DNA of 64,000 nucleotides from CAXMQZ01 sp963707075 (GCA_963707075.1 CAVPOX010000015.1:186001-250000); one strand, 5' to 3'. Shown: positions 25,383 to 34,062, numbered from the stretch's first letter. Numbers and translations: made by a program. The notes: generated by a model not told the origin, from the letters alone.

Positions 25383-28300
25383 TCAGCGAAAGTCGTGGCT
25401 CGGCGCTGCGACCAGATCGTGCAGGCGCCAGAATCGCTCGGCCTTGACCGAAAGAGTTCCGTCTTTCTTCTGGAGAACGCCTTCGACAACCAGCCCGGAT
25501 GAGCCGACGATGAGTTGTCGGTGTGCTTGCAGGAGATCCGGGGTGACAATCGCCTGGGACATGCCCGTTTCGTCTTCCAGGGTGAGGAACAGCAACCCTT
25601 TGGCCGTCCCTGGCCTTTGCCGCACGATCACCGAACCTGCGGTGAGAATCTTGTCGCCGTGATGGTGATGCTTCAGCTCGGCTGCCGGAACGATGCGGTG
25701 GCGGTCGAGCCCTGCTCGCAGGTGCTTCAGAGGGTGGGGCCCGGTTGTCATGCCGCTCCCCGCATAGTCGGCCAGCGTCGCTTCATATGCCGACATTTCA
25801 GGCAAGGGGCCAGGTTCCAGGCCGGTCTCCGGATCTGGGAGGGTGTCTGGGGCCTCGGTGTATTCGCCGAGCGTAGCCTCACCCTCACTCTTGCGGAGCG
25901 AGGTGAATACATCGAGGCCCCGACTCTCCACGACTCCGCGAGCCTCTTCGAACAATGGTCCTGCTGCGCGAGAAGCTCGAGCCACTTGCCAGAGAGCGGC
26001 CCTGCGGCTCAACCCCAATGAGCCGAGGGCGCCGACTTCGGCCAGGATTTCGAGCTCCTCCCGTTGCAGATGGCAACGACGTGCCAGGTCGTCGACGGTG
26101 CGGAACGGTTGGTGGCGCTCGATGGCCTCGCCGGCCTGTCTGCGCAATCCCTTGACGAAGCGCAGGCCGAGGCGGGCGGCATCGGATTCCCAGCGACATT
26201 TCCAGCCCGAGTGGTTGACATCGATGGGGCGGACGTCGACGCCGTGGCGCTGGGCATCCTTGACCAGAGTGGCGGGGTAGTAGAAGCCCATGGGCCAGGC
26301 GTTGAGGAGCGAGATCAGGAAGGCAGTGGGGTGGTGAGCCTTGAGATAGGCACTGGCATAGGCGATCAGGGCAAAGCTCGCAGCATGGGACTCGGGGAAG
26401 CCGTACAGGGCAAAAGAGGTGATGGCCTGGACGATCTGCTCCTGCCCCTCACCGACGATGCCGCGTTCGTTCATACCGGTCCGGAGCTTGGCCTCCAGTC
26501 TGTCCATCCGCTCGGCGGAGCGTTTGAAGCCCATGGCTCGGCGCAATTCTTCGGCTTCGCCACCGGAAAATCCAGCCGCCACCATCGCCACTCGCAGAAT
26601 CTGCTCCTGGAACAAAAGCACTCCCAGTGTGCGCTTCAGAATGGGCTCCAGACTGGGGTGGGGGTAGGTGACAGGTTGACGCCCCTGGCGGCGTTCGAAA
26701 AAGGGGTGCACCATGCCACCGACGATCGGCCCCGGCCGGATGATGGCCACCTGGATGACCAGATCATAGAAACGCCGCGGTGCGTTCCGGGGGAGTGAGG
26801 CCATCTGGGCCCGGCTCTCCACCTGGAAAACACCGACGGTATCGGCTCGCCGCAACATGTCGTAGGTCCTGGGGTCGTTCTGGGGTAGATGGGCGAGATC
26901 GATGTTGACCCGTTCGTGCGTGCGAATCAGGGGAATGGCTTCCTCCAACGCCTGCAACATGCCGAGCCCCAGCAGATCGACCTTGATGATCCCGAGATCG
27001 GCGCAGTCGTCCTTGTCCCACTGGACGACGACGCGGTTCTCCATGGCGGCCGGCTCCAGGGGCACGACCTCGTCCAAACGGCCGGCAGCGATGATCATGC
27101 CCCCGGAGTGCTGCCCCAGGTGGCGGGGGAGGTTGTGAATCCGGTGCCACATCTCGGCGAAGAGCTGGATGCGCGAGTCCTCGGGGTCGAAGCCGGCAGC
27201 CGAGAGCTCGACAGGGAGTGATTTGGGATCGCCGCGGCTGGTGTCGTAACGAAAGGTGCCGAGCTGCTTCGCCAGCTTGTCGACCTGCCCGGGGGAGTAA
27301 CCGAGTGCCTTGGCCACTTCGCGTGCTGCCGAGCGATCCCGGTAGGTGATGACATTGGCGGTCATCGCAGCGCCATGGGGGCCGTAGCGCTGGTAGACGT
27401 ATTGGATGACCTTTTCGCGCTGGTCGCCGGAGGGTAGGTCGAGATCGATGTCGGGCCACTCGCCGCGCTCTTCCGAGAGAAAACGCTCGAAGAGCAGCTC
27501 CATCCTGACCGGGTCGACAGCGGTGATGGAGAGGGCATAGCAGACGGCGCTGTTGGCGGCGGAGCCCCGACCCTGGACGAGGATTCCCTCCCGTTTACAG
27601 AACTGCACCATGTCCCAGACGATGAGGAAATAGCCCGCGAGATCCAGTTTCTCGATCATCGCCAACTCCCGTTCGATCTGGGCCTGAGCCCGCGCGGTGA
27701 GTGGCTGAAACCGGCTGCGGGCGCTGTTCCAGGTGATGTGGCGCAGATAGGAGCTGGGGCTTTCGCCTGGGGGAAGCGGGTAGTCGGGGAAACGATACCC
27801 GAGATCGGCGAGGGTGAAGTCGAGCTCCTGGGCAAGCTCGAAGGCCCCGCTCAGTGCCACGGGCAGATCGGCGAACAGGCGGTGCATCTCGGTGGCGCTC
27901 TTGAAATGGCGTTCGCGATGGGCGGCGAGCAGTCGTCCGGCCGCATCGAGATGGGTGTGCTGACGGATGCAGGTCAGGACGTCGTGGAGAGCTTTGTCCT
28001 GTGGGCGGGCATAGCGAACTCCGTTGGTCGCGACCAGTGGGAGGCGAAGACGCCTGGCCAGGGCCACCAATGCCCGGTTGCGATGCTCTTCGTAGCGCTG
28101 ACGATGACGCTGGAGCTCGACGTGGAGATGACCGTTGAAGGTCGCTCGCAAGCGATTCAGCAGCTGTTGGGCCGCATCGAGCCCGGTGCCCTCCAGTATC
28201 CGAGTCAGAAGTCCTTCATCGCCGCCGGTCAAGCAATGCAGTCCTGCGGCATGGCGCTCCAGCAGCTGCCAGTCGACCCGTGCCTCGCCCTTCGGCTGGT

Positions 28301-29081
28301 CCCGTGCTGCTGCGGTGAGAAGCCGGCTCAGATTGCGATAACCCTGCCGATCGCGCACGAGCAGTGACAGTCGAATCTCGTCGTCGCCGGGGCCAATGGT
28401 GTATCCGCCTCGCTCCGCAAGAGCGAGGGTAAGGCTGCGCTCGGCGGATACACCATCGTCCCCTGGCACGAGCGAGCATGATCCCTCGCTGTCCGACGTC
28501 GCCGGAGGGTCGACCGAGCGTAGCCTTACCCTCTTCTTGCGGAGCGAAGTCGACCCTCCGGTGGCGTCGATCAACGATTGACCATCGAGCACCACTTCGG
28601 CACCGACAATGGCTCTGATCCCGGCCTGTTTGGCGGCCTGGTAGAAGCGGGGCGCACCATAGACGCCGTTGCGGTCGAGCAGGGCGACAGCCGGCAGGTC
28701 GAGCTCGGCAGCGCGTTGCACCAGGTCTTCGGGCAGGGAGGCGCCATCGAGGAAGGAGAACGCTGATGCGGTCCTTAGCTCGACGTAGGGCACCCGCGGC
28801 TGGCGCAATGCCCGGCTGCGTTGTTTCGCTGCTTGCTTGTCGGGGTAGTCCCTTTGCCGCACTCTCTCCTTGTAAGCGCCAGGAGAGACATAGCCGGTAC
28901 GGGGCTGACCCGCCAGCTGAGAAAAATCGACGGCAGGAGCCACGACCTCGCGATCAGTCGACTTCGGAGCTTCCGATCTGGCAGGAAGCCTTGGGGCCGC
29001 TCTCTCTCGATGCTCCCGGGCTCTCGCGTGATCGTGTGTGAGCGCCGAAGTGTCTGAATCGGCTGGTTGACGTTTCTCCAT
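25383..29081 (-). CDS. dnaE2: Error-prone DNA polymerase DnaE2 with palindromic-element insertions
   Basis: A 1232-residue C-family polymerase, some 150-200 longer than typical DnaE2. PHP domain starts near residue 98 (YVELRTASAFSFLDGA). Polymerase Asp residues are in WPDIDLDLPSGD. GFPESHAASFALIAYASAYLK and VDVRPIDVNHSGW are DnaE2 hallmarks, and an OB domain lies near the end. It performs mutagenic translesion synthesis with ImuA/ImuB. Extra length comes from a ~95-residue N-terminal extension, a ~65-residue block inside the PHP domain (about 165-230) and a ~23-residue block near 1055-1077. The two internal blocks are encoded by three palindromic repeats (listed separately), all in frame, so the enzyme may still function. 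Promoter with direct repeats lies just upstream. Confidence 0.93.
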   Translation of the reverse strand: MEKRQPADSDTSALTHDHARAREHRERAAPRLPARSEAPKSTDREVVAPAVDFSQLAGQPRTGYVSPGAYKERVRQRDYPDKQAAKQRSRALRQPRVPYVELRTASAFSFLDGASLPEDLVQRAAELDLPAVALLDRNGVYGAPRFYQAAKQAGIRAIVGAEVVLDGQSLIDATGGSTSLRKKRVRLRSVDPPATSDSEGSCSLVPGDDGVSAERSLTLALAERGGYTIGPGDDEIRLSLLVRDRQGYRNLSRLLTAAARDQPKGEARVDWQLLERHAAGLHCLTGGDEGLLTRILEGTGLDAAQQLLNRLRATFNGHLHVELQRHRQRYEEHRNRALVALARRLRLPLVATNGVRYARPQDKALHDVLTCIRQHTHLDAAGRLLAAHRERHFKSATEMHRLFADLPVALSGAFELAQELDFTLADLGYRFPDYPLPPGESPSSYLRHITWNSARSRFQPLTARAQAQIERELAMIEKLDLAGYFLIVWDMVQFCKREGILVQGRGSAANSAVCYALSITAVDPVRMELLFERFLSEERGEWPDIDLDLPSGDQREKVIQYVYQRYGPHGAAMTANVITYRDRSAAREVAKALGYSPGQVDKLAKQLGTFRYDTSRGDPKSLPVELSAAGFDPEDSRIQLFAEMWHRIHNLPRHLGQHSGGMIIAAGRLDEVVPLEPAAMENRVVVQWDKDDCADLGIIKVDLLGLGMLQALEEAIPLIRTHERVNIDLAHLPQNDPRTYDMLRRADTVGVFQVESRAQMASLPRNAPRRFYDLVIQVAIIRPGPIVGGMVHPFFERRQGRQPVTYPHPSLEPILKRTLGVLLFQEQILRVAMVAAGFSGGEAEELRRAMGFKRSAERMDRLEAKLRTGMNERGIVGEGQEQIVQAITSFALYGFPESHAASFALIAYASAYLKAHHPTAFLISLLNAWPMGFYYPATLVKDAQRHGVDVRPIDVNHSGWKCRWESDAARLGLRFVKGLRRQAGEAIERHQPFRTVDDLARRCHLQREELEILAEVGALGSLGLSRRAALWQVARASRAAGPLFEEARGVVESRGLDVFTSLRKSEGEATLGEYTEAPDTLPDPETGLEPGPLPEMSAYEATLADYAGSGMTTGPHPLKHLRAGLDRHRIVPAAELKHHHHGDKILTAGSVIVRQRPGTAKGLLFLTLEDETGMSQAIVTPDLLQAHRQLIVGSSGLVVEGVLQKKDGTLSVKAERFWRLHDLVAAPSHDFR
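25849..25921. repeat. Palindromic element copy A, in frame inside dnaE2
   Basis: Self-complementary 20-base arms (18 of 20 paired; GGCCTCGGTGTATTCGCC on the left) flank a 33-base core, GAGCGTAGCC...TTGCGGAGCGA. On the coding strand it is read as SLRKSEGEATLGEY between the polymerase and OB parts of DnaE2. Confidence 0.85.
28396..28456. repeat. Palindromic element copy B, in frame inside dnaE2, inverted
   Basis: Perfect 14-base arms (ATGGTGTATCCGCC) flank a 33-base core that is the reverse complement of copy A's core with three differences. Read on the coding strand as AERSLTLALAERGGYT. Located in the PHP domain. Confidence 0.85.
28494..28569. repeat. Palindromic element copy C, in frame inside dnaE2
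   Basis: Perfect 13-base inner arms (CCGGAGGGTCGAC) extended by CGACG/CGTCG flank a core CGAGCGTAGCC...TTGCGGAGCGAA in the same orientation as copy A but one base shorter in the middle. Read as SLRKKRVRLRS. It lies 37 bases from copy B; together they form one block in the PHP domain. Confidence 0.85.
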
Positions 29082-29089
29082 GTTTATCT

Positions 29090-29121
29090 ACCATAGGCGT
29101 AAACAAGGCGTAAATCAAGAG
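29090..29121 (-). promoter_or_regulatory. dnaE2 promoter with 11-bp-spaced direct repeat operator
   Basis: On the minus strand: -35 TTGATT, 17-base spacer, -10 TATGGT. The spacer holds two TTTACGC repeats 11 bp apart. The -10 ends 8 bases before the dnaE2 ATG, so the mRNA would be leaderless or nearly so. A 29-base block is 27/29 identical to that upstream of imuA. Confidence 0.7.
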
Positions 29122-29184
29122 AGATCTTGCGTCGGGAGACGCTTCTGTCTACGCTAGCCAGGACCCTGGAGAGACCTGGGTACC

Positions 29185-31140
29185 ATGGAGAGACCCGAGG
29201 AGATTTGGCAAAGGGAGGTGTGGGCCCTGTCGGGCCGTGCCCTGTGGTGGCGGACCCTTGTCGTCTTTCTCGTCGCTTTGGCCTTTTTCACCTTCCTTTA
29301 TGCGCCCTCCCCGCTGATCTACGACTCGGATTCCTACTACCACCTGGGGATCGCTCGAGGGTACGCTGAAGAGGGCATCTTCGATCAGCTGAAATGGGTT
29401 CGCTTCGGGCTCCTGGCCGAGCAGTTTGGAGACAAGGAGTTCCTGTTTCACGCGGCACTGATCCCCTTTGCCGCCTGGATGGAGCCGGCCCTGGGGGGGC
29501 GTCTGGCTTTGACGCTTCTGGGCGCGTTGGCGCTGGCGACCATCGGCTTCCTGAGCTTGCGTGCCATCGGTCGCTGGGGCATGGTCGTGCCCTTCCTGCT
29601 CGTCTTCGGTTCCCTGGAGCTCACCTGGCGTCTGGTCCGTTTGCGGCCCGAGATCGCCTCGCTGATCATCCTGCTCTGCGCTCTCTGGTGCGCGGTGCAA
29701 AGGCGCTACGGGTTGCTTGGACTCTTGTCTCTGGTGTATGCCCTGACCTACACGGCGATTCACGCCTATGTTGGGATCTTCTTCCTGGTGTTCTTCGGTC
29801 ACGCGTGGGCGTTGCGGCGGTGGGAATGGCGTCTGCTGGCGTACCCCATCCTGGGCGCCGGGATAGGACTCCTGATCCATCCCCAGTTTCCCAATGATCT
29901 CGTGGTCTGGTGGTACCAGAGCGTCGAGTATTTCCGTTTCAAGGGTGTCCTGGATGTCGGCAATGAAATCCAGCCGATGCGGACCGACATCGCGCTGATG
30001 GTCAACCTCGGTTGGCTTCTCGGCATGGGCATCCTCTGGCGAGCGAGTGAAAAGACATCGCCGCCCCGGCCTGGAGATGCCTCAGTCACCTTTGGCATCG
30101 CTGCCGTCGCTTTTGGGTTGCTCTACTTGATGATGTCGCGGTTCGCTCTCTACGCGATGGCTCTGACGACGCTGTGGATGTTGTTCGAGATGCGTCGTCA
30201 GGGTCGTGAGATCACCCGGTGGGTGCGCCTGCCGTGGCGGGGGCGGGTTCCTCTGGGCGTCGCCTGGCTGCTCTGCTTCCTCATCAGTCTGCCGGTGGCG
30301 AGCTACGAGTTGGGGCGTTACCGTCACCGCAACAGTCCGGGCCCGAACAACTCGCGGATCGTCGACCGGGAGCAGTTCTCAGCAGCTTTGCCCGATGGCG
30401 CCCGGGTCGCCAATCCCTGGAGGTCGACGCCGATCTACATGTTCTGGGCACCTCAGGGTCGCTACATCCAGGTTCTGGATCCTGTCTTTCTGGCCGCGAC
30501 CAATTCGTCGGTCTTCCTGGCACAGAAGAGCATCTTCGCGGGCGAAGAACCGGATACGCCGGTCGTCGCAGCAGGTTTGCTCGAAAGTGAGTACATCGCA
30601 TTCTCTGCGGCAACTGGCAATCCGAGGCTGACGCAGCGTCTGCTGGCCGATCCGCGCGTGAAAGTCCTGCATCGGGGAATCAACCTGTTGGTTCATCTGC
30701 AGGCACCGCGGCCATCCCCGTTTGTTATCGACTGGAAGCTCATTGCTCCGGGCACTGAGATACCTGTGACCGGCGCCTCTGACATCGCACTGTGGACGGA
30801 CTACCCGCTCGTCGAACAAGCCGAGATACGTGAATTGGAGGGCTATGTCGATGCGCGCCGGGTCGTGGGTCCGGAGCAATGCCTTGGGTTGGTACACCAG
30901 GTCGAGGTCACCGAGCCCCGAGTGAGCTTGCTGGAGTTCGCACCTGCTGGACCCTCCGAGATCTGGTTGGACGACAAGCGGCTGGTGGAGGTCCTCGACA
31001 GCCCGGGTGCTGTCCTGGGGCAGGGCGTGCTTCTGCCGGTGCCGCTAGACAGCGGCGTGCACCGCATCAGTGTGTCGACCTGTCCTGATGCGCGAACGCG
31101 GCGCTCGGGTTTCTACCTGGTGGAGCGCGAGGATGGCTAG
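29185..31140 (+). CDS. Multispanning GT-C type glycosyltransferase
   Basis: A 651-residue membrane protein. About ten or more transmembrane segments occupy residues 20-390, followed by a ~250-residue periplasmic beta-rich domain. The first periplasmic loop contains IYDSDSYYHLGIARG, the D-x-D-type motif of GT-C enzymes and close in form to the DSYYHLR motif of STT3 oligosaccharyltransferases. GT-C enzymes transfer sugars from polyprenyl-linked donors on the outer face of the inner membrane. The last codons overlap the start of the LAB_N gene, so the pair form an operon likely acting on lipid A, glycolipid or glycoprotein. Acceptor unknown. Confidence 0.75.
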   Translation: MERPEEIWQREVWALSGRALWWRTLVVFLVALAFFTFLYAPSPLIYDSDSYYHLGIARGYAEEGIFDQLKWVRFGLLAEQFGDKEFLFHAALIPFAAWMEPALGGRLALTLLGALALATIGFLSLRAIGRWGMVVPFLLVFGSLELTWRLVRLRPEIASLIILLCALWCAVQRRYGLLGLLSLVYALTYTAIHAYVGIFFLVFFGHAWALRRWEWRLLAYPILGAGIGLLIHPQFPNDLVVWWYQSVEYFRFKGVLDVGNEIQPMRTDIALMVNLGWLLGMGILWRASEKTSPPRPGDASVTFGIAAVAFGLLYLMMSRFALYAMALTTLWMLFEMRRQGREITRWVRLPWRGRVPLGVAWLLCFLISLPVASYELGRYRHRNSPGPNNSRIVDREQFSAALPDGARVANPWRSTPIYMFWAPQGRYIQVLDPVFLAATNSSVFLAQKSIFAGEEPDTPVVAAGLLESEYIAFSAATGNPRLTQRLLADPRVKVLHRGINLLVHLQAPRPSPFVIDWKLIAPGTEIPVTGASDIALWTDYPLVEQAEIRELEGYVDARRVVGPEQCLGLVHQVEVTEPRVSLLEFAPAGPSEIWLDDKRLVEVLDSPGAVLGQGVLLPVPLDSGVHRISVSTCPDARTRRSGFYLVEREDG

Positions 31141-31747
31141 ATCGCTACGGTGTGCGCTCGGATGCCTCGTGCTCCTGGGCTTCATGGGTGGTTTGCTCCG
31201 GGCGGATCAGGAGGCGGAGGAGTCCGCCGAGATCGAGGCGCATGTCAAGGTGCAGCTGCGCGGAGTTCGGGACAGGGTGGGACTGGGCCAGGGCGAAGAT
31301 GGTGCCCTGTACTTCTACCTGCGGTCGGACGAGGGAGAGGTGGAGACTCTGACACCGGAAGCGTTCGCCAGTCGTGTTTATGGTGAGCAAAGTCGTCAGA
31401 GTTGGTGGAACCGCTTCCTGAATGTGACGTCACCCATTGGCATCGCCTGGGTAGGTCTTGGCTTTCTCGGTCAGCTGATGTTCACCGGGCGCATGCTGGT
31501 GCAATGGCTGGTAAGCGAAAAGGAACAGCGCTCGGTGGTCCCCCCGGCGTTCTGGTGGATGAGTCTGGCTGGGGCCTCGATGTTGTTGGTCTACTTCATC
31601 TGGCGTCGGGACATAGTGGGTGTGCTCGGTCAGACAACCGGCTGGATCATCTATGTGCGCAACCTTTGGCTGATCTACCATGCGGGCGGTGGCTCTCCGG
31701 ATCTGTCCGGGGATCCCGGTCCCGAACCGGAGCTGATTCAGTCGTAG
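31133..31747 (+). CDS. LAB_N domain membrane protein (lipid A biosynthesis N-terminal domain)
   Basis: A 204-residue protein. Signal sequence or TM at the N-terminus (LRCALGCLVLLGFMGGLLRA), an ~80-residue soluble region, then the LAB_N domain: WVGLGFLGQLMFTGRMLVQWLVSEK, SVVPPAFWWMSLAGASMLLVYFIWRRD and VLGQTTGWIIYVRNLWLIY, three tightly spaced transmembrane helices. LAB_N is found at the start of some LpxB proteins and free-standing beside GT-C sugar transferases. The ATG at 31133 overlaps the upstream gene's end. It likely supports the glycosyltransferase in glycolipid modification; exact role unknown. Confidence 0.85.
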   Translation: MARSLRCALGCLVLLGFMGGLLRADQEAEESAEIEAHVKVQLRGVRDRVGLGQGEDGALYFYLRSDEGEVETLTPEAFASRVYGEQSRQSWWNRFLNVTSPIGIAWVGLGFLGQLMFTGRMLVQWLVSEKEQRSVVPPAFWWMSLAGASMLLVYFIWRRDIVGVLGQTTGWIIYVRNLWLIYHAGGGSPDLSGDPGPEPELIQS

Positions 31748-33282
31748 ACCCCGTCTGCGAACCAGGCACCCGAAGTCCGCTGACGGTAGATGCGGTAGAG
31801 ACCGCCGCGTGTCAGCTCGATATCCCAATAGTCTCGTTCTGTCGCTCCTGCCGACCACCACTCGTCCTCCAGACCCCATGGCCCCGATGCCACCTTGATG
31901 TGCCCCTGGATACAGGGTCTCCTGGCGGTACCTTCCTGGATGACCGGCAGGACTTCGCAAGGCACATGGGCTGTCACATTCGGCTTGGCCGAGGCCCTGG
32001 TCAGAACCTCGAGCGGTATCGGAGGGCGCAAGACACGGATGGCCAGCAGGCCCCGACCCTTGCGTGGGTCGATACGGTTCTCCGGCGGTGGTGGTGGGGT
32101 GTACTCGACCAGGGCTGAACGTTCGGGGCGGTGCACATCCTGGGGCTGCGGTGAACCCACACGATCGGGGCCGAGCAGGGCGAAGAGTCGGGCCAGTGTT
32201 GTGGCCAATCTGTCGGGTGACAGGGCTGGCGGCCCGAAGAGCGAGAGCTGGGCTTCACGCGGTCGGTCGGGGTGGGCCAGCAGGGTGAATCCAGTCACCG
32301 GAGCGCCAGGGGGACTGCGTTCGAGATCCAGTCGAAGCAGGGTGAGCAGCGTCTTGATCTCGCGGGTCGGAGCGGGCAACTGGATGGAGCGTTGATGAAA
32401 TCCGTCGGGTTCGAGACGCAGGGTGAGCTCCAGGCTGGCACATGCCAGCCCTCGGCTCGTCAGACGTTTGCCGAGGCGTCCGAGCGCCGCATGGGCCACA
32501 AAAAGGAAAGGTTCCAGGGCGACCAGCGGCCATTCGAGCTCCAGACCCTCCGCGAAAGTCGGTGGAGGTCGATAGGGCACGAGGGGGTGGGGATCGAAGC
32601 CGCGAGCCTTCTCATGCAGCGTCCTGCCTGCATCCCCGAGACGACTGGCGATCTCATTGCTGGGCAGTCGTGCCAGCTCGCCGATGGAGCCAATGCCCCA
32701 GCGACGGAGCGTTTCCAGGACCCCGGCCTCGGCTGAAAGGCGCTGCAGGGGAAGTGGGGCCAGAAACTCGGCCTCTTGTCCCGCCGGAACGATATTGGGA
32801 GAATCTGGAAGCTCGGCGGCGACACGGGCGGCCAGCTTGCTCGAGGCGATACCCACCCAGGTTGGCAGCGTGGCTTTCTCGGTGGTGATGGTCAAGGCAT
32901 GGGCCAAATCCTCCTCGGGAGTCTCACCCGGGAAGTGCCTGTCGAGGCCATCCAGCTCCAGATAGACGACACCTTCGCCAGCGTTTTCGATGCGCGGAGA
33001 AAAACTTTCAGCGATCTCCAGCAGGGTGTCCTGGGCAGCACGTTCGCAGTCTTCGTCACGGGCGCGCACGGTGAGCCTGGGAACCAGGGCTCTGGCCTGG
33101 GGTAGCGACATGCCTGGACTTATCCCGGCCTGGCGAGCCCGGCGAGTCGCGGCTACGGCACGGGCTGCATTGCCGTTGCCCTGGAAGATGGCGATGGCCT
33201 CGCCACGGAGCTCGGGCTCGCTGCGTAGTCGTGCTGCCAATGGGAACAACGGTACACAGACACAGGCGAGACGACGGGTCAC
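31738..33282 (-). CDS. imuB: ImuB, catalytically inactive Y-family polymerase of the mutasome
   Basis: A 514-residue DinB/UmuC-fold protein. The N-terminal strand reads LACVCVPLFPLAARL where active Y-family enzymes have a catalytic Asp, so it is non-catalytic as in known ImuB. A beta-clamp-binding motif QLSLF is present in REAQLSLFGPPAL, and the C-terminal ~150 residues (GLLAIRVLRPPIPLEV..., YRIYRQRTSGAWFADGVYD) match the ImuB C-terminal region. It acts as a hub joining clamp, ImuA and DnaE2. Its ATG overlaps the imuA stop (ATGA), so they are coupled. Confidence 0.93.
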   Translation of the reverse strand: MTRRLACVCVPLFPLAARLRSEPELRGEAIAIFQGNGNAARAVAATRRARQAGISPGMSLPQARALVPRLTVRARDEDCERAAQDTLLEIAESFSPRIENAGEGVVYLELDGLDRHFPGETPEEDLAHALTITTEKATLPTWVGIASSKLAARVAAELPDSPNIVPAGQEAEFLAPLPLQRLSAEAGVLETLRRWGIGSIGELARLPSNEIASRLGDAGRTLHEKARGFDPHPLVPYRPPPTFAEGLELEWPLVALEPFLFVAHAALGRLGKRLTSRGLACASLELTLRLEPDGFHQRSIQLPAPTREIKTLLTLLRLDLERSPPGAPVTGFTLLAHPDRPREAQLSLFGPPALSPDRLATTLARLFALLGPDRVGSPQPQDVHRPERSALVEYTPPPPPENRIDPRKGRGLLAIRVLRPPIPLEVLTRASAKPNVTAHVPCEVLPVIQEGTARRPCIQGHIKVASGPWGLEDEWWSAGATERDYWDIELTRGGLYRIYRQRTSGAWFADGVYD

Positions 33283-34019
33283 GATGTGCCTTCCAGATTT
33301 TCCATGGCGCCGAAAGTAGCGGCTTCAGGAGTCATGAGATGCAGGGTGCTGTTGCCCGTGCCCTGCTGGCCACGGAGCTTCTCCAGGCTGAGCCGAGATG
33401 AGAGACCCAGAAGAAGGGGAGTGGCGAACCCTGTCTCAGACCAGCGGGGTCTCCCCCGGTTGGCCTTGACGACTCCAATGGCTGCCGTACCGCTGGTCCG
33501 ATAGGGACTCGAAACGAGGAGTGCCGCATTGTGGCTCTGTGCAGAGCGGGCCAGGCGCAGCCAGCTGGCCTCGACACCCTGCCCACCGGGAACCGGCGGA
33601 TCCCCCAGATCGATGACGACCAGGGGAAAGCCACCGCTGAGCAGCATCTCGGCGCCGACCACGGCTTGTTTGAGGTGCTCCGGACGGATCCACAGAAAGC
33701 GCTCGAGAACGACTCCTGCCTGCACGGCGAGGCGTGGATCGAGACCGTCGCCCAGGTCGACCAGAGCAGCTGCCTCTCCCACGCCAGTGGTTGCTGCGAG
33801 AGTTGCCAGCAGGGTGGAGAAGCGTCCGCTCGAGCGGTCGCCGACGAGTTCCACCATCTGCCCCCGCGGCAGTCCTCCGATCAGGAGATCGTCGAAGGCA
33901 TCGACGGTGGTGGGAACGATCGAGGCCGGGGTGGCCGCGCGCTGATGGATGAGCTCGCGAGCACTTGCAAGGTGGCGATGCAGAGGCTCCGGCAGTGCCG
34001 AACGCAGGGCTTCGACCAT
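33279..34019 (-). CDS. imuA: ImuA, RecA-like mutasome protein
   Basis: A 246-residue RecA-fold protein. GGLPRGQMVELVGDRSSGRFSTLL occupies the P-loop position; the Lys of Walker A is Arg (GDRSSGRFS), so ATP binding may be weak. ALVDLGDGLDPRLAVQAGVVLERFLWIRP and LVVIDLGDPP correspond to the RecA core as in ImuA/SulA-like proteins. It works with ImuB and DnaE2 in damage-induced mutagenesis. Starts directly under the operator-bearing promoter at 34026-34057 and is the first gene of the imuA-imuB operon. Confidence 0.88.
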   Translation of the reverse strand: MVEALRSALPEPLHRHLASARELIHQRAATPASIVPTTVDAFDDLLIGGLPRGQMVELVGDRSSGRFSTLLATLAATTGVGEAAALVDLGDGLDPRLAVQAGVVLERFLWIRPEHLKQAVVGAEMLLSGGFPLVVIDLGDPPVPGGQGVEASWLRLARSAQSHNAALLVSSPYRTSGTAAIGVVKANRGRPRWSETGFATPLLLGLSSRLSLEKLRGQQGTGNSTLHLMTPEAATFGAMENLEGTS

Positions 34020-34025
34020 GCTATG

Positions 34026-34057
34026 AGCATAGGCGTAAATAAAGCGTAAATCAAGAG
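34026..34057 (-). promoter_or_regulatory. imuA-imuB promoter with 11-bp-spaced direct repeat operator
   Basis: Minus strand: -35 TTGATT, 17-base spacer, -10 TATGCT, spacer carrying two TTTACGC repeats 11 bp apart. The -10 ends only 6 bases before the ATG, implying a leaderless mRNA. It is nearly identical to the dnaE2 site. Confidence 0.7.
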
Positions 34058-34062
34058 CGATG

